From the NCBI GenBank assembly GCA_034428455.1, contig DAOUHZ010000114.1:68629-132628 (forward strand): a stretch of DNA of 64,000 nucleotides. Reading direction: 5' to 3'. Below, piece after piece: positions 52,451 to 61,860 of this stretch. The translations under genes and the position numbers were made by a program. The notes beneath the pieces were generated by a model. That model made no database searches. It was given only the letters and a program-made list of their open reading frames with translations, and had not been told where the DNA came from. Origin of the DNA: Bin87 sp034428455. Its GTDB lineage: Bacteria > Chloroflexota > Dehalococcoidia > Lucifugimonadales > UBA3495. Each line of letters begins with the position of its first letter. Position 1 is the first letter of the stretch.

Positions 52451-53605
52451 CTACCGCGTCAGGATGTGCACCGTCGTAACGTCCCCGGCGCCGGAGCACT
52501 GGGCCACGCCGACCCGCGCGTTTTCTACCTGCCGCAGCCCGGCCTCGCCTCGAAGCTGCGTTACCGTCTCGTGCACCATGCGGATGCCGCTGGCCCCGAA
52601 GGGATGACCCATCGCCAGCAAGCCACCGTCGGTGTTCACGGGGATGTCGCCCCCCAACGCCGTTCGACCATCTTCCGTCGCTCGCCAGGCCTCTCCGAAA
52701 GGCGTCAGGTGCAACGCCTCGATCTGCTGCAGCTCACCGATGGTCGCCGCGTCATGAACCTGCGCGATGTCAACGTCTTCCGGCCCGATGCCCGCCATCT
52801 CATAGGCTTGCAGCGCCGCCGGTTCCGTGCGGTAGGGGCTGAAGGCCGAATGGTCGCTGCCCCGCCCGTTGTAGTTGCCCGAGGTCAACGCGGCCGCCGC
52901 GACCCGGATGGCCCGGCCCCGGTCAATGCCGTAAGTGTCCATGACGTCCGCCGCGCACAGCACCGCCGCCGCGCCGCCCTCGCTGGTCGGGCAGCACTGG
53001 TAAAGCGTCAGCGGGTCGGCGATCAGCCGCGAGTTGAGCACATCCTCAACCGAGTACGTTTCCTTGCGGTGGGCGTACGGGTTCATCGACGCGGCCTGCC
53101 GTGCCTTCACCGACACCTGCGCCAGTGCCGACGCCGGAGCGCCTGTCTCCTCCATGTACCGTTTCGCCCGAAGCGCGTACCCGGCCATCATGTGGTCGCC
53201 GCCAATGTAGCGCGCCGGGCTGTTCTCCGCGGTCACCGTCACCGGGCCGCTGGGCACCTTCTCCGCGCCGAAAGCCAGCGCCATGTCGAACACGCCCGAC
53301 GTGATCCCCCAGTACGCCTGCCAGAACGCCGTCGACCCGCTGGAGCACGCGTTTTCCACGTTGATGATCGGCACCCCCGTCAGCCCCAGTTGCGCCAGGG
53401 TGGTCTCACCGATGGACATGCCGTGGTAGTACACGTGGCCAAAGTAGGCCACCGGTATCGCTGACCACGGCACTCCGGAGTCCCGCAGCGCATCCACCAC
53501 TGCGTCCCGCGCCAGGTCCGACAGGCTTTGCTCAGGAAACCTCCCGAAGGCGTGCAACCCGACGCCCACCACCATCACGTCGCGCCCTGGCCGAAACTGA
53601 GTCAT
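52451..53605 (-). CDS. Thiolase-fold acetyl-CoA acetyltransferase-like protein (SCP-x type)
   Basis: A 384-residue thiolase of the SCP-x/nondecarboxylating condensing type. The nucleophilic Cys is in NACSSGSTAF (about residue 87), the His in MGHPFGASGIRM and the second Cys in AQCSGAGD. The ATG at 53605 is chosen because GGAGG is then 4 bases away; the ATG one codon earlier is too close. It works with the DUF35 Zn-OB partner encoded upstream (53676-54083). Such pairs bind acyl-CoA intermediates; substrate unknown. Confidence 0.88.
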   Translation of the reverse strand: MTQFRPGRDVMVVGVGLHAFGRFPEQSLSDLARDAVVDALRDSGVPWSAIPVAYFGHVYYHGMSIGETTLAQLGLTGVPIINVENACSSGSTAFWQAYWGITSGVFDMALAFGAEKVPSGPVTVTAENSPARYIGGDHMMAGYALRAKRYMEETGAPASALAQVSVKARQAASMNPYAHRKETYSVEDVLNSRLIADPLTLYQCCPTSEGGAAAVLCAADVMDTYGIDRGRAIRVAAAALTSGNYNGRGSDHSAFSPYRTEPAALQAYEMAGIGPEDVDIAQVHDAATIGELQQIEALHLTPFGEAWRATEDGRTALGGDIPVNTDGGLLAMGHPFGASGIRMVHETVTQLRGEAGLRQVENARVGVAQCSGAGDVTTVHILTR

Positions 53606-53675
53606 CATTCCTCCATTTCCGAACAATCGCCGAAGTAGCGCCGTGCGTCACCGCGAAAAGACAATGACATCGCGG

Positions 53676-54083
53676 CTACACCGGCCGCCACTTGTATACC
53701 ACGCGCTCCGAGTTTGCGACGCCTTCCATCTCCACCGGCTGCAAGGCCAGCGCGACCGACATTCCCACCCGGAGGTCACCGTGGTCGCAATCGATTACCT
53801 CGGCCAGCACGTGCGGCCCTTCCGGTAATTCCACCTCGCCGAGCACGTACGGCACCTGACCCGGCCAGCCGGGAGGCGGCACTCTCACTATCGTGAAGCT
53901 GAACAACGTACCCTGTTGCGCCAGCTCGACCGCTTTGAGGTCGGAAGACGTGCATGATTGGCAGAACGTTGCCGGCCCGAAAACACACACCCCGCACTGC
54001 CGGCACTGCATCCCCAACAATACGCCGCGCTCACCGCTTTCGTCGGTCAGACGGAGGCACTTTTCGTCTACTGAAACGGCCAT
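53676..54083 (-). CDS. DUF35 zinc-ribbon/OB-fold acyl-CoA-binding protein
   Basis: A 135-residue protein with a rubredoxin-like zinc ribbon (CRQCGVC...CQSC, about residues 27-45) and an OB-fold (TLFSFTIVRVPPPGWPG onward). DUF35 proteins are obligate partners of thiolase-like enzymes. ATG 54083 is chosen; a TTG at 54101 would add six residues. It lies 70 bases before the thiolase gene on the same strand. Confidence 0.85.
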   Translation of the reverse strand: MAVSVDEKCLRLTDESGERGVLLGMQCRQCGVCVFGPATFCQSCTSSDLKAVELAQQGTLFSFTIVRVPPPGWPGQVPYVLGEVELPEGPHVLAEVIDCDHGDLRVGMSVALALQPVEMEGVANSERVVYKWRPV

Positions 54084-54268
54084 AAACTCAACTGGAATCA
54101 ATCCGAGGATGCAGGCAGGGTATCAAATGGGCAGCCGAGTCTAAAATTCGCTCCGCCTGCTGTCAATTGAGACGACCGCGTCAAATCGCTGCTGTAGTCC
54201 ATTTCACTATCGACTTTACAGTCCCATGCTAACTCAAGGCCCCCGGCCACGCCATATCCTGCAGACGC

Positions 54269-54407
54269 TCACGCGTACCCAATTTGTCATCGTGAGGAGC
54301 GTATCGACGTGGCGATTTCGTCGCCAGAAGAATGGTCCATCCAACAGCGAGATTGCCGCGCTTCGCTCGCAATGACGATTCGGGCGAAACTGGGTACGCG
54401 TGAGCCG
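54269..54407. mobile_element. MITE-like element, copy 3 (diverged)
   Basis: About 139 bases bounded by direct repeats GCAGACGC (54261-54268 and 54408-54415). Inner terminal inverted repeats CTCACGCGTACCCA and TGGGTACGCGTGAG are perfect over 14 bases. The middle holds the same two arms (GTCATCGTGAGGAGCG... and ...GCTTCGCTCGCAATGAC) as copies 1 and 2, but the ends differ. Confidence 0.68.
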
Positions 54408-54467
54408 GCAGACGCCATTGTACTAACGGGATTAGCCTGAATCGTTGCTTCGTAAACTGGCTAGCGG

Positions 54468-54615
54468 GCAGGGCCTTTCCAGTGTCGCTGCGGTAACCTC
54501 CGCGCCAGCCGATCGTCATTCCTGCGAAAGCGGGAATGCGGGAGGTCGCTGTCTTCTGCACGTTCCAGATTCCGGCATTCGCCGGAGTGACGGACTAACT
54601 TTGGAAAGGCCCTGC
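54468..54615. mobile_element. Second type of terminal-inverted-repeat element
   Basis: GCAGGGCCTTTCCA (54468-54481) and TGGAAAGGCCCTGC (54602-54615) are perfect 14-base inverted repeats bounding ~148 bases. Inside is a GTCATTCCTGCGAAAGCGGG hairpin and, near the right end, GCATTCGCCGGAGTGAC, the paired arm of the GTCATTCC repeat family. No clear target duplication is seen and there is no coding capacity. Confidence 0.6.
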
Positions 54616-54714
54616 TGGCGGGACGAAAATGTTGACTGTCTCACCTGAGGAGTGTATTGTCCGTCGATGACGTGCCCAGCGCGCCGCAGATGCGTTGGGC
54701 GTTGGAGGTAATGT

Positions 54715-56589
54715 ATGTCGTTAAAGTCAGTCTGGCTCGGTTCATTAGCGCTATCCCTTGCGCTTGTCCTGGCTTGCGGAGGAGCCGCGGCTCCCGCTGA
54801 GCCTCAGATCGTCGAGGTCACCCGCGTCGTGACCGAGCAGGTCGAGGTTGAAAAGGTCGTGACCGAGCAGGTTGAGGTCGAGAAGGAAGTCGAAAAAGAG
54901 GTGGTGGTCGAGAAAGAGGTTGAGGTAATCAAGGAAGTGCTGGTGGTTGCCACTCCGGTGCCGCCGGTTCAGGGCGTGGTTCGCCAGCAGGACGATCCCA
55001 CGGGCACATTGACCGTGAGCCTGGAAAACCTCGGTGCGCAGGTCACCGACCCAATCCTGCAAGGCCGCGCCGGTCACGCTCAGTACCAGGCGCCCATCTA
55101 CGACGCTCTCCTTGGGTTCAACTACGAGTCCCAGTACGGCGGCGTCGGCCCCGGCGTGGCAGAGGAGTGGGGTATCGACCCCGACGGCAATAGCTGGACT
55201 TTCAATATCGCGCCGGGCCTGGTCTTCCACAACGGCGAAGTTCTGGACGCGCACGATGTGAAGTTCAGCCTCGAGCGCACCATGTACCATGACGAAAGCG
55301 TCGTTGGCGACGGCAACCGACTCAACCGGCAGCTCAGGCAGCCGTCCGAGGAAGCCATCGAGGTTGTCGATGACCTGACCCTGCGAATGCACACTGACGG
55401 ACCTAAGCCTCATTTCTGGAGCCTGCTGACCCGGGCGGTGTTCCAGGGTGGCCAGATCATGCCCAAGGACTATATTGAGTCCGTGGGCGATGACGGTTTC
55501 CGCGCGGAGCCCATCGGCAGCGGCCCCTGGATGTACGCCGAGCACTCCGTGGGCGACTACTTCCGGTACGAAGCCTTCGACAAGTCCCACCGCGGCATCC
55601 CCCACTATGCCAACCTGAGCCTGCTGCTGGTGCCCGAAGAGAGCACCAAGCTGGCCATGGTACGCACTGGCCAGGCTGACCTCATCGACCTGGTGCCGGA
55701 GTCCGCCCCTGAAGTGGAAGCCGCCGGCGCGCAGCTCACGGTCATCGAGGGCGTGGGCATGTTCATCTACCAGTTCTGGGGTCTCTACTGGCCCGAGGCC
55801 CAGGAGTTGCCCATCGGTGATATTCGGGTTCGCCAGGCCATGTCCCTCGCCATCAATCGGCAGGACATCATCGACTTCACTCTGAATGGATTTGGACGTC
55901 CCTCCATGCCCTTCGCGACCTTCCCCACCAGCGTGGACGTGGACGTTCCCCGCTGGCAAAAGTGGAGCGAAGAAGCCTTGGTGTACGATCCGGACCGCGC
56001 CAAGGCCCTGCTTGCTGAAGCCGGGTATGCCGACGGGTTCGAAGTCACCTTCTGGAGCACCAACTTCTCCGGCACGCCGTACATGAATGATCTCAGCCAG
56101 GCCGTCACCGGTTTCTGGGAAGAGATCGGCATCAAGTCCGACCTGAAAATCGTTGAGGGTGGCGTGTTCAGCCCCATGACGCGGCGGCCGAGCCACGATG
56201 AATGGGGCGAGGGTTTCAACGGAGCCGTTACCATCTACCGTAACGCGGGCCGGCCGTTGCCGGTGCCTCGGTATCAGTCCACTTTCCACCCCGACAGCAA
56301 CCACGTGGCATTCGGCGATCGCGACAGTCTGACACCGGTGGGAGAGGAATACTTGAGGCTCCACGAGATCGCCATCTCCGAGCGTGACGATGCCAAGCGC
56401 GCCGAAGCTACCAATGCCATCCTCCAACTGGTGGCCGACCAGTGGATCGGCGTCCCCATTGTCCAGGGCGTCAGCCTGTACGCCTCCAATCCGGAAACCG
56501 TGGGCCGCTGGCAGGGCATCTACGGCCGCGGTGAACTCGGCGATGTCTTCCATCGCATTCCGCATGCCGAGGGCAATCCCTGGCAGTAG
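54715..56589 (+). CDS. Peptide/nickel-type ABC transporter substrate-binding lipoprotein
   Basis: A 624-residue SBP_bac_5 (OppA/DppA) family protein. A type II signal peptide ends at the lipobox LVLAC (Cys21). A low-complexity Val/Glu/Thr linker follows (residues ~33-80, with TEQVEVEK repeated), as is common in Chloroflexota lipoproteins. The binding domain includes SWTFNIAPGLVFHNGE and DAHDVKFSLERTMY. It captures oligopeptides or other solutes outside the membrane for the two permeases downstream. The ATG has GGAGGT 6 bases upstream. Confidence 0.93.
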   Translation: MSLKSVWLGSLALSLALVLACGGAAAPAEPQIVEVTRVVTEQVEVEKVVTEQVEVEKEVEKEVVVEKEVEVIKEVLVVATPVPPVQGVVRQQDDPTGTLTVSLENLGAQVTDPILQGRAGHAQYQAPIYDALLGFNYESQYGGVGPGVAEEWGIDPDGNSWTFNIAPGLVFHNGEVLDAHDVKFSLERTMYHDESVVGDGNRLNRQLRQPSEEAIEVVDDLTLRMHTDGPKPHFWSLLTRAVFQGGQIMPKDYIESVGDDGFRAEPIGSGPWMYAEHSVGDYFRYEAFDKSHRGIPHYANLSLLLVPEESTKLAMVRTGQADLIDLVPESAPEVEAAGAQLTVIEGVGMFIYQFWGLYWPEAQELPIGDIRVRQAMSLAINRQDIIDFTLNGFGRPSMPFATFPTSVDVDVPRWQKWSEEALVYDPDRAKALLAEAGYADGFEVTFWSTNFSGTPYMNDLSQAVTGFWEEIGIKSDLKIVEGGVFSPMTRRPSHDEWGEGFNGAVTIYRNAGRPLPVPRYQSTFHPDSNHVAFGDRDSLTPVGEEYLRLHEIAISERDDAKRAEATNAILQLVADQWIGVPIVQGVSLYASNPETVGRWQGIYGRGELGDVFHRIPHAEGNPWQ

Positions 56590-56732
56590 TCAGCGCTGAA
56601 CCTGTCGTTCAGGGGTTGCAAAATCTCCCGGGACACGCCCGAGAGCCGCAGTGCCGCCCCTGACCCTTCACTCTTTTCGCGCCGGGATTGGGCCGAACCG
56701 CCCGGCGCGTAACATTCTTTGAGGTCGGGGAT

Positions 56733-57650
56733 TTGCAAAAATACATCCTCAACCGGCTTTTGCAGGGCATTGTCCTGCTCTTCATAGTCGCTTTGATCGT
56801 GTTCGCCCTCGCGAGGGCCACCGGGAATCCGGCGGACCTCATGGTCCCGGAGGACGCCACCGAGGAAGAGCGCCAGTTCATCGAGCGGAACCTGGGGCTC
56901 GATCGCCCGTACCACGTCCAGCTCTTCGTGTTTCTGACCGGTATCGTGCGCGGCGACTTCGGGGACTCCCTGGTCTACAAGAAGCCGGCGGCGGAACTCT
57001 TCTTCGAGCGACTGCCCAACACCCTGAAGCTGTTGCCGCTGTCCATGATTATTGCGGTGGGCGTCGCCATCCCATTGGGGGTTATCGCCGCCGTCAAACG
57101 CGGGACCTGGATCGACCAGGTGGCCGGCGCCATCGCAGTGTTCGGCGTGGCCACCCCCAATTTCTGGATCGCCATCGTCTGCATCTACATATTCAGCGTG
57201 TGGCTGGACGTCCTCCCACCCGGCAGAATGGGCGGACCCGCCCACTACATCCTGCCCGCGTTTACCCTGGGCACGTTCTCCATCGCCGGGATCATGCGGC
57301 TGATCCGTTCCAGCATGCTCGAGGTGTTGGACACCGAGTACGTCAAATTAGCCCGGATCAAGGGTTTGCAGGAGTGGAAAGTCTTTTGGAAGCATTGCCT
57401 GCGCAACGCCCTGATTCCGGTTCTGACGCTCTTCGGTGTCTTTGTCGGCGGGTTTGTCACCGGAGCCATTGTCACCGAGACCGTCTTTGCCTGGCCTGGC
57501 ATCGGCCGCCTCACCATTGACGCGGTGGCGCAACGCGACTTCCCGCTGCTGCAAGCGGTGATCCTGCTGGATGCAGTAATCATCCTCGGCGTCAATCTGG
57601 TCGTCGATATTCTCTACGCCTACATCAATCCCAGGATCAGGTACGACTAG
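56733..57650 (+). CDS. ABC transporter permease, DppB/OppB type
   Basis: A 305-residue inner-membrane permease with about six helices. It has the DppB N-terminal pattern (YILNRLLQGIVLLFIVALIV) and the EAA-like loop EYVKLARIKGLQEWKVFWKH near residue 200, which docks to the ATPase. The TTG at 56733 is chosen because GAGG lies 8 bases upstream and this start fits the family; a longer TTG start at 56688 adds an unlikely leader. It follows the substrate-binding gene by 143 bases. Confidence 0.9.
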   Translation: MQKYILNRLLQGIVLLFIVALIVFALARATGNPADLMVPEDATEEERQFIERNLGLDRPYHVQLFVFLTGIVRGDFGDSLVYKKPAAELFFERLPNTLKLLPLSMIIAVGVAIPLGVIAAVKRGTWIDQVAGAIAVFGVATPNFWIAIVCIYIFSVWLDVLPPGRMGGPAHYILPAFTLGTFSIAGIMRLIRSSMLEVLDTEYVKLARIKGLQEWKVFWKHCLRNALIPVLTLFGVFVGGFVTGAIVTETVFAWPGIGRLTIDAVAQRDFPLLQAVILLDAVIILGVNLVVDILYAYINPRIRYD

Positions 57651-57657
57651 GAGCGAC

Positions 57658-58560
57658 ATGGCCAGCGACCGCGTAGATGCCAGCGTGCAGGTACTGGAGG
57701 TATCCGGCGACCGCCAGGAGCGGCTGAGGTATGAGCTCAAGCGGCTTCCCTGGATACCCGTGGTCATCATTGCGATCATGATTTTCGCGGCCATATTCGC
57801 GCCCCTCATCGCGCCCCATTCGCCAACCAAGCAGTCTCTGCGCGACAAGCTCAAGCCGCCGGCCTGGCAGGCGGAGGGCAGCTCCAAGTTCTTGTTGGGT
57901 ACCGATATCCTGGGTCGGGATATTCTCAGCCGTTTGATCTACGGCGCCCGAGTCAGCTTGATCGTGGCGTTTACCGCTCTTTTGGCCGGCGGCGCTATCG
58001 GCGGTGTTCTGGGCCTGCTGTCCGGCTACGCCGGCGGCAAAATCGACACGTTCATCATGAGGGCGGTGGACGCCACCCTTGCCTTCCCGACAATTCTGTT
58101 CGCTTTATTGTTAGCAGTGACCATGGGGCAAGGACTGCTGACCGTGGTCCTTGCCGTGACCCTGATTCTCTGGGCGAGGTTTGCCCGGGTCACCCGAGGC
58201 GAGGTATTGGGACTCAAAGACAACGACTTTGTCGCGCTGGCTCACGTCCACGGTTGCTCCGGCACCCGGATCATGTTCGTTCACATAATGCCCAACGTTT
58301 TCAATTCCTTCATGGTGATGTTGACGTTGCACGTCGGCCTGGTCATCCTGACCGAAGCCTCCCTCAGCTTCCTCGGCGCCGGCATCCCACCGCCCACGCC
58401 GTCGTGGGGACAGATGGTCGCTGACGGCCGGGCGAAGGTCGCCACCGCCTGGTGGATTTCCATCATCCCCGGCGTTGCGATAACCATGGTCGTGATCGCG
58501 TTCAACGTGTTCGGAGACTGGTTGCGCGACCGCCTGGATCCCAAGCTGCGCCAACTCTAG
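57658..58560 (+). CDS. ABC transporter permease, DppC/OppC type
   Basis: A 300-residue permease with an N-terminal cytoplasmic extension and about six helices. Landmarks are FLLGTDILGRDILSRLIYGA, the EAA loop DNDFVALAHVHGCSGTRIMF and FLGAGIPPPTPSWGQM. It pairs with the DppB-type protein. No ATPase (DppD/DppF) gene is present downstream, so these subunits must be encoded elsewhere. Confidence 0.91.
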   Translation: MASDRVDASVQVLEVSGDRQERLRYELKRLPWIPVVIIAIMIFAAIFAPLIAPHSPTKQSLRDKLKPPAWQAEGSSKFLLGTDILGRDILSRLIYGARVSLIVAFTALLAGGAIGGVLGLLSGYAGGKIDTFIMRAVDATLAFPTILFALLLAVTMGQGLLTVVLAVTLILWARFARVTRGEVLGLKDNDFVALAHVHGCSGTRIMFVHIMPNVFNSFMVMLTLHVGLVILTEASLSFLGAGIPPPTPSWGQMVADGRAKVATAWWISIIPGVAITMVVIAFNVFGDWLRDRLDPKLRQL

Positions 58561-58589
58561 GCCGGAGTGGCCTGAATACCCGGCAGCGG

Positions 58590-58844
58590 CTATTTCTGCT
58601 GCGCAGCCAGTCTGCTCAGCCGGTCAACGGCCAGGCGCGCCAGCTCCCGGGACCAGAGCAGCGCCGCGGCGCCCATGAGGATGATGACCAGCCCGCCACC
58701 CAGCATGAACCCGTTCACGTCGGCGCAGAGGCACGGGGTACCCACAGCCACAATGTAACCGCCGGCCAGCATCGCCACCAGCGATGCGGCCCAGAATATC
58801 GCGGAGGTCAAGGCGATCCAAACGCCTCTGCCGGTTATCTGCAA
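58590..58844 (-). CDS. Small two-helix membrane protein
   Basis: An 84-residue protein, if started at TTG 58844 (AAGGG about 8 bases upstream), with two hydrophobic helices separated by a Cys-containing turn (TPCLCADVNG). A longer frame from ATG 58910 is open, but that ATG is part of a TGCTAAAAT promoter motif, so the shorter form is more likely. Function unknown. Confidence 0.5.
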   Translation of the reverse strand: MQITGRGVWIALTSAIFWAASLVAMLAGGYIVAVGTPCLCADVNGFMLGGGLVIILMGAAALLWSRELARLAVDRLSRLAAQQK

Positions 58845-58900
58845 TTTGAGCGCCCTTCGAGTACGATTTGATGCGGTTTGCTCATCTGAGTGCGGGGCCA

Positions 58901-58909
58901 ATTTTAGCA
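58901..58909 (-). promoter_or_regulatory. Extended -10 promoter of the small membrane protein
   Basis: TGCTAAAAT on the minus strand, in the context GATGCTAAAATTGGCC, which nearly repeats the meaB promoter region. Confidence 0.42.
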
Positions 58910-59134
58910 TGGACGCTCATCCGAGGGCTGGTATCAATTCCTCAAGGCCACGCCAATCCTCCGTCACAGAAAGCAGTCCCGGTTGTGTCCCGCTCCAATC
59001 CCGTCCATATGAGGCAGCACCGGAGTGTGCGGCTCATTTCGTCGCTTGACCACCCCCAACTCGCGTGATAGCGTGAACCCTACGTAATCCGTCGCCGTCA
59101 GCACGTTTGCGGCGATCCGTGCCCGAGTTGACCT

Positions 59135-60766
59135 ATGAACAGCATTCTTGGTCTGGACCCCCTGTCTGATCGCCAGTCGTGGGAAAAATCCCTGGGTGAG
59201 TTCCTGGAGATTGTGGTCCGGTCCAGTCCCGACAAGATATTCGTGGAGATCGCCGGACAGCAGGTCACCTACGCCGATTTCTATCGCCGTTGCCGATCCG
59301 CGGCTACCATGTTCCGCGACTTGGGCATCGGCCACGGTGATCGTGTTTGCCTGTTCCTCCCCAACGTTCCTGAAGTCCTGTACACCTGGTTCGGCCTCGC
59401 GCTTATCGGCGGTATCGCCGTGACGATCAATACCGCCTACCGGCGCGATGAGATGGCATTCATACTGAACAACGCGGAGGCTTCCGCCCTGATTGCTCAC
59501 GAGAGCTTGCTCGACGTGGCAACACAGGCTGCTGACATCGCCTCCTGTGTCCGCCATCGCCTCTTCGTGGGTGACGACGCCCCGCCGGCCGGATGGACCA
59601 GGTACTCCGACCTGCTGGCCCGGTCACCGGAGATTGCCGAACTCCCGCCGGTAGCGCCCACTGACATCTCCATGCTCCAGTACACATCGGGCACCACCGG
59701 CAATCCCAAGGGCGTCCAGGTCACCCACCAGATGTACGTGTCCGCCGGACAGGGATTTGCCCTCTGGACTCAAGCCACTCCCGACGACCGTTTCTTCACC
59801 TGCCTGCCCTACTTCCACGCCAACGCCCAGTACTACAGCACCATGGGCACCCTGGCCTCGGGCGCTACCCTGATCGTGCAGGACCGGTTCAGCGCCTCGC
59901 GTTTCTGGGACCAAGTGCGCGATGCCCGCGCCACCGTCGTTAACTTCATCGGCATGATGATGCCCGTCCTGGCCAAGAACGATCCGCGGCCCGACGACGC
60001 CGACAACACCGTCCGTCTCTTCTACGGCTCTCCGGCCTTTTCGCCCGAGTTCCTATCGGACTTCGAGCAGCGCTTCGGCACCGACATCATCGTCGGTTTC
60101 GGCATGACCGAGACCTGCTACGGCACCATCGAGGCCATCCGCGGCGAGCGCCGTCCCAACTCGTCGGGGCAGCCCCGCAAGCATCCCGACTCCGCCTTTG
60201 AAAACACCGTGCGCATCGTGGACGACGGCGGCAATCCCGTCGCCAACGGACAGCCCGGCGAGATCACCATCCGCAATCCCGCCACCATGGCCGGCTACTG
60301 GCGCAACGAGGCTGAGACCTGTGCCTCCCTGCGCGACGGCTGGCTGTTCACCGGCGACCTCGGCTGGCTCGACGACGACAACTACCTGTACTTCGTTGAC
60401 CGCAAGAAGGACGTCATCCGCCGCCGCGGCGAGAACATCTCCTCCCAGGAAGTCGAGGATGTGATCAAGAGTCACGAGCATGTCCTAGACTGCGCCATCA
60501 TCGCGGTCCCGTCGGAACTGGGCGAGGACGAGGTCAAGGCCTACATCACGCCGCGGCCCGGCGCGTCCCCGCAGCCCGAGGACGTCGTCTATTGGTGCGC
60601 CGACCGCCTCGCCTACTTCAAGGTCCCCCGCTACATCGAAATCCGCGACGAACTGCCCCGTACCCCGAGCCTACGGGTCAGAAAAGACGTTCTCCGCCAG
60701 GAACGCGAGGACCTCATCTCGGGTTGCTTCGACCGCGAGGCTGCTGGCATTCAGATCCGGAGATAG
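59135..60766 (+). CDS. AMP-binding acyl-CoA synthetase-like protein
   Basis: A 543-residue ANL-superfamily adenylating enzyme. The ATP loop YTSGTTGNPKGV, the motif GFGMTETCYG and the hinge region TGDLGWLDDDNYLYFVDRKKD are present. It resembles crotonobetaine/carnitine-CoA ligase-type enzymes. The usual lysine of the last motif (xGKhxK) is Arg here (TPSLRVRKDVL), so the adenylation half-reaction may be slow or altered. Substrate unknown. The upstream 224-base gap shows no clear promoter. Confidence 0.86.
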   Translation: MNSILGLDPLSDRQSWEKSLGEFLEIVVRSSPDKIFVEIAGQQVTYADFYRRCRSAATMFRDLGIGHGDRVCLFLPNVPEVLYTWFGLALIGGIAVTINTAYRRDEMAFILNNAEASALIAHESLLDVATQAADIASCVRHRLFVGDDAPPAGWTRYSDLLARSPEIAELPPVAPTDISMLQYTSGTTGNPKGVQVTHQMYVSAGQGFALWTQATPDDRFFTCLPYFHANAQYYSTMGTLASGATLIVQDRFSASRFWDQVRDARATVVNFIGMMMPVLAKNDPRPDDADNTVRLFYGSPAFSPEFLSDFEQRFGTDIIVGFGMTETCYGTIEAIRGERRPNSSGQPRKHPDSAFENTVRIVDDGGNPVANGQPGEITIRNPATMAGYWRNEAETCASLRDGWLFTGDLGWLDDDNYLYFVDRKKDVIRRRGENISSQEVEDVIKSHEHVLDCAIIAVPSELGEDEVKAYITPRPGASPQPEDVVYWCADRLAYFKVPRYIEIRDELPRTPSLRVRKDVLRQEREDLISGCFDREAAGIQIRR

Positions 60767-60847
60767 TGGCGCTCCATTGCTCATATGATCCACCTGCATA
60801 TCGGACGACATAACGATTACAATTGAGATCAGCGAGGTGCAAACCCA

Positions 60848-61192
60848 ATGAATAAAATCGAAGCCATTTTCCGACCGGAACGTCTCGACGTCGTTAAAGA
60901 TGCCCTCAGCGAAGCCGGCATCGTGGGCCTGACTGCGACCCAGGTGTCCGGGCGCGGCAATCAGGGCGGCGTGGAGGTCACCGCGGCCCGGGGTCTCGGT
61001 ACCTATCGCATCGACATGTTGCCCAAGGTAAAGGTGGAAGTCGTGGTTAACGACGAGGACACCGACAAGGCGGTGGACGTTATCCGCACCAATGCCATCA
61101 CCGGCGCCCCCGGCGACGGCAAGATCTTCATCTACCCCGTGGGCGACGCAATCCGCATCCGCACTGGCGAGCACGGCTCCGACGCCGTTTAG
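60848..61192 (+). CDS. PII-family signal protein with atypical T-loop
   Basis: A 114-residue PII (GlnB/GlnK) protein. The B-loop TGAPGDGKIFIYPV and the C-terminal RIRTGEHGSDAV are well conserved, so it should bind ATP/ADP and 2-oxoglutarate. The T-loop region (GRGNQGGVEVTAARG) lacks the Tyr51 that is uridylylated in proteobacterial PII. No amtB is adjacent, so its target is unknown; it could regulate nitrogen or carbon enzymes elsewhere. Confidence 0.9.
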   Translation: MNKIEAIFRPERLDVVKDALSEAGIVGLTATQVSGRGNQGGVEVTAARGLGTYRIDMLPKVKVEVVVNDEDTDKAVDVIRTNAITGAPGDGKIFIYPVGDAIRIRTGEHGSDAV

Positions 61193-61264
61193 CGCACTCC
61201 ATTCCTCCCCCATTGTCGCCCTCTCGTCATTCCTGCCCTCCCCGTCATTCCCCTCCTCCCTCCC

Positions 61265-61345
61265 GTCATTCCGGCGAAAGCCGTAATCCAGGAAACGCTA
61301 CTGGACTCTGGCCTCGTATCAAGTACGGGGTGACGTGCCCCCGCC
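61265..61345. repeat. GTCATTCC-family repeat element
   Basis: GTCATTCCGGCGAAAGCCGT begins the left arm, and near the right end are TCAAGTACGGGGTGAC and a GCCGGAGTGAC arm. It fills most of the 188-base gap between the PII-like and EVE genes. Confidence 0.55.
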
Positions 61346-61380
61346 GGAGTGACCACTGGCAAATTACCGGAGTCGACCCC

Positions 61381-61856
<476 letters not shown>

Positions 61857-61860
<4 letters not shown>

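Larger units (their letters stand above)
54084..54714. other. 631-base intergenic region rich in repeats
   Basis: No gene is recognised here. It contains MITE copy 3 (54269-54407), a second terminal-inverted-repeat element (54468-54615) with a GTCATTCC hairpin inside, and the start region of the ABC transporter. The part from 54084 to 54260 shows nothing notable. Confidence 0.6.

Noticed and set aside
54834..54950. Tandem repeat or CRISPR-like array in the GTCGAGGTTGAAAAG region
   Set aside because: The repetition encodes the Val/Glu-rich linker of the lipoprotein and has no spacers.
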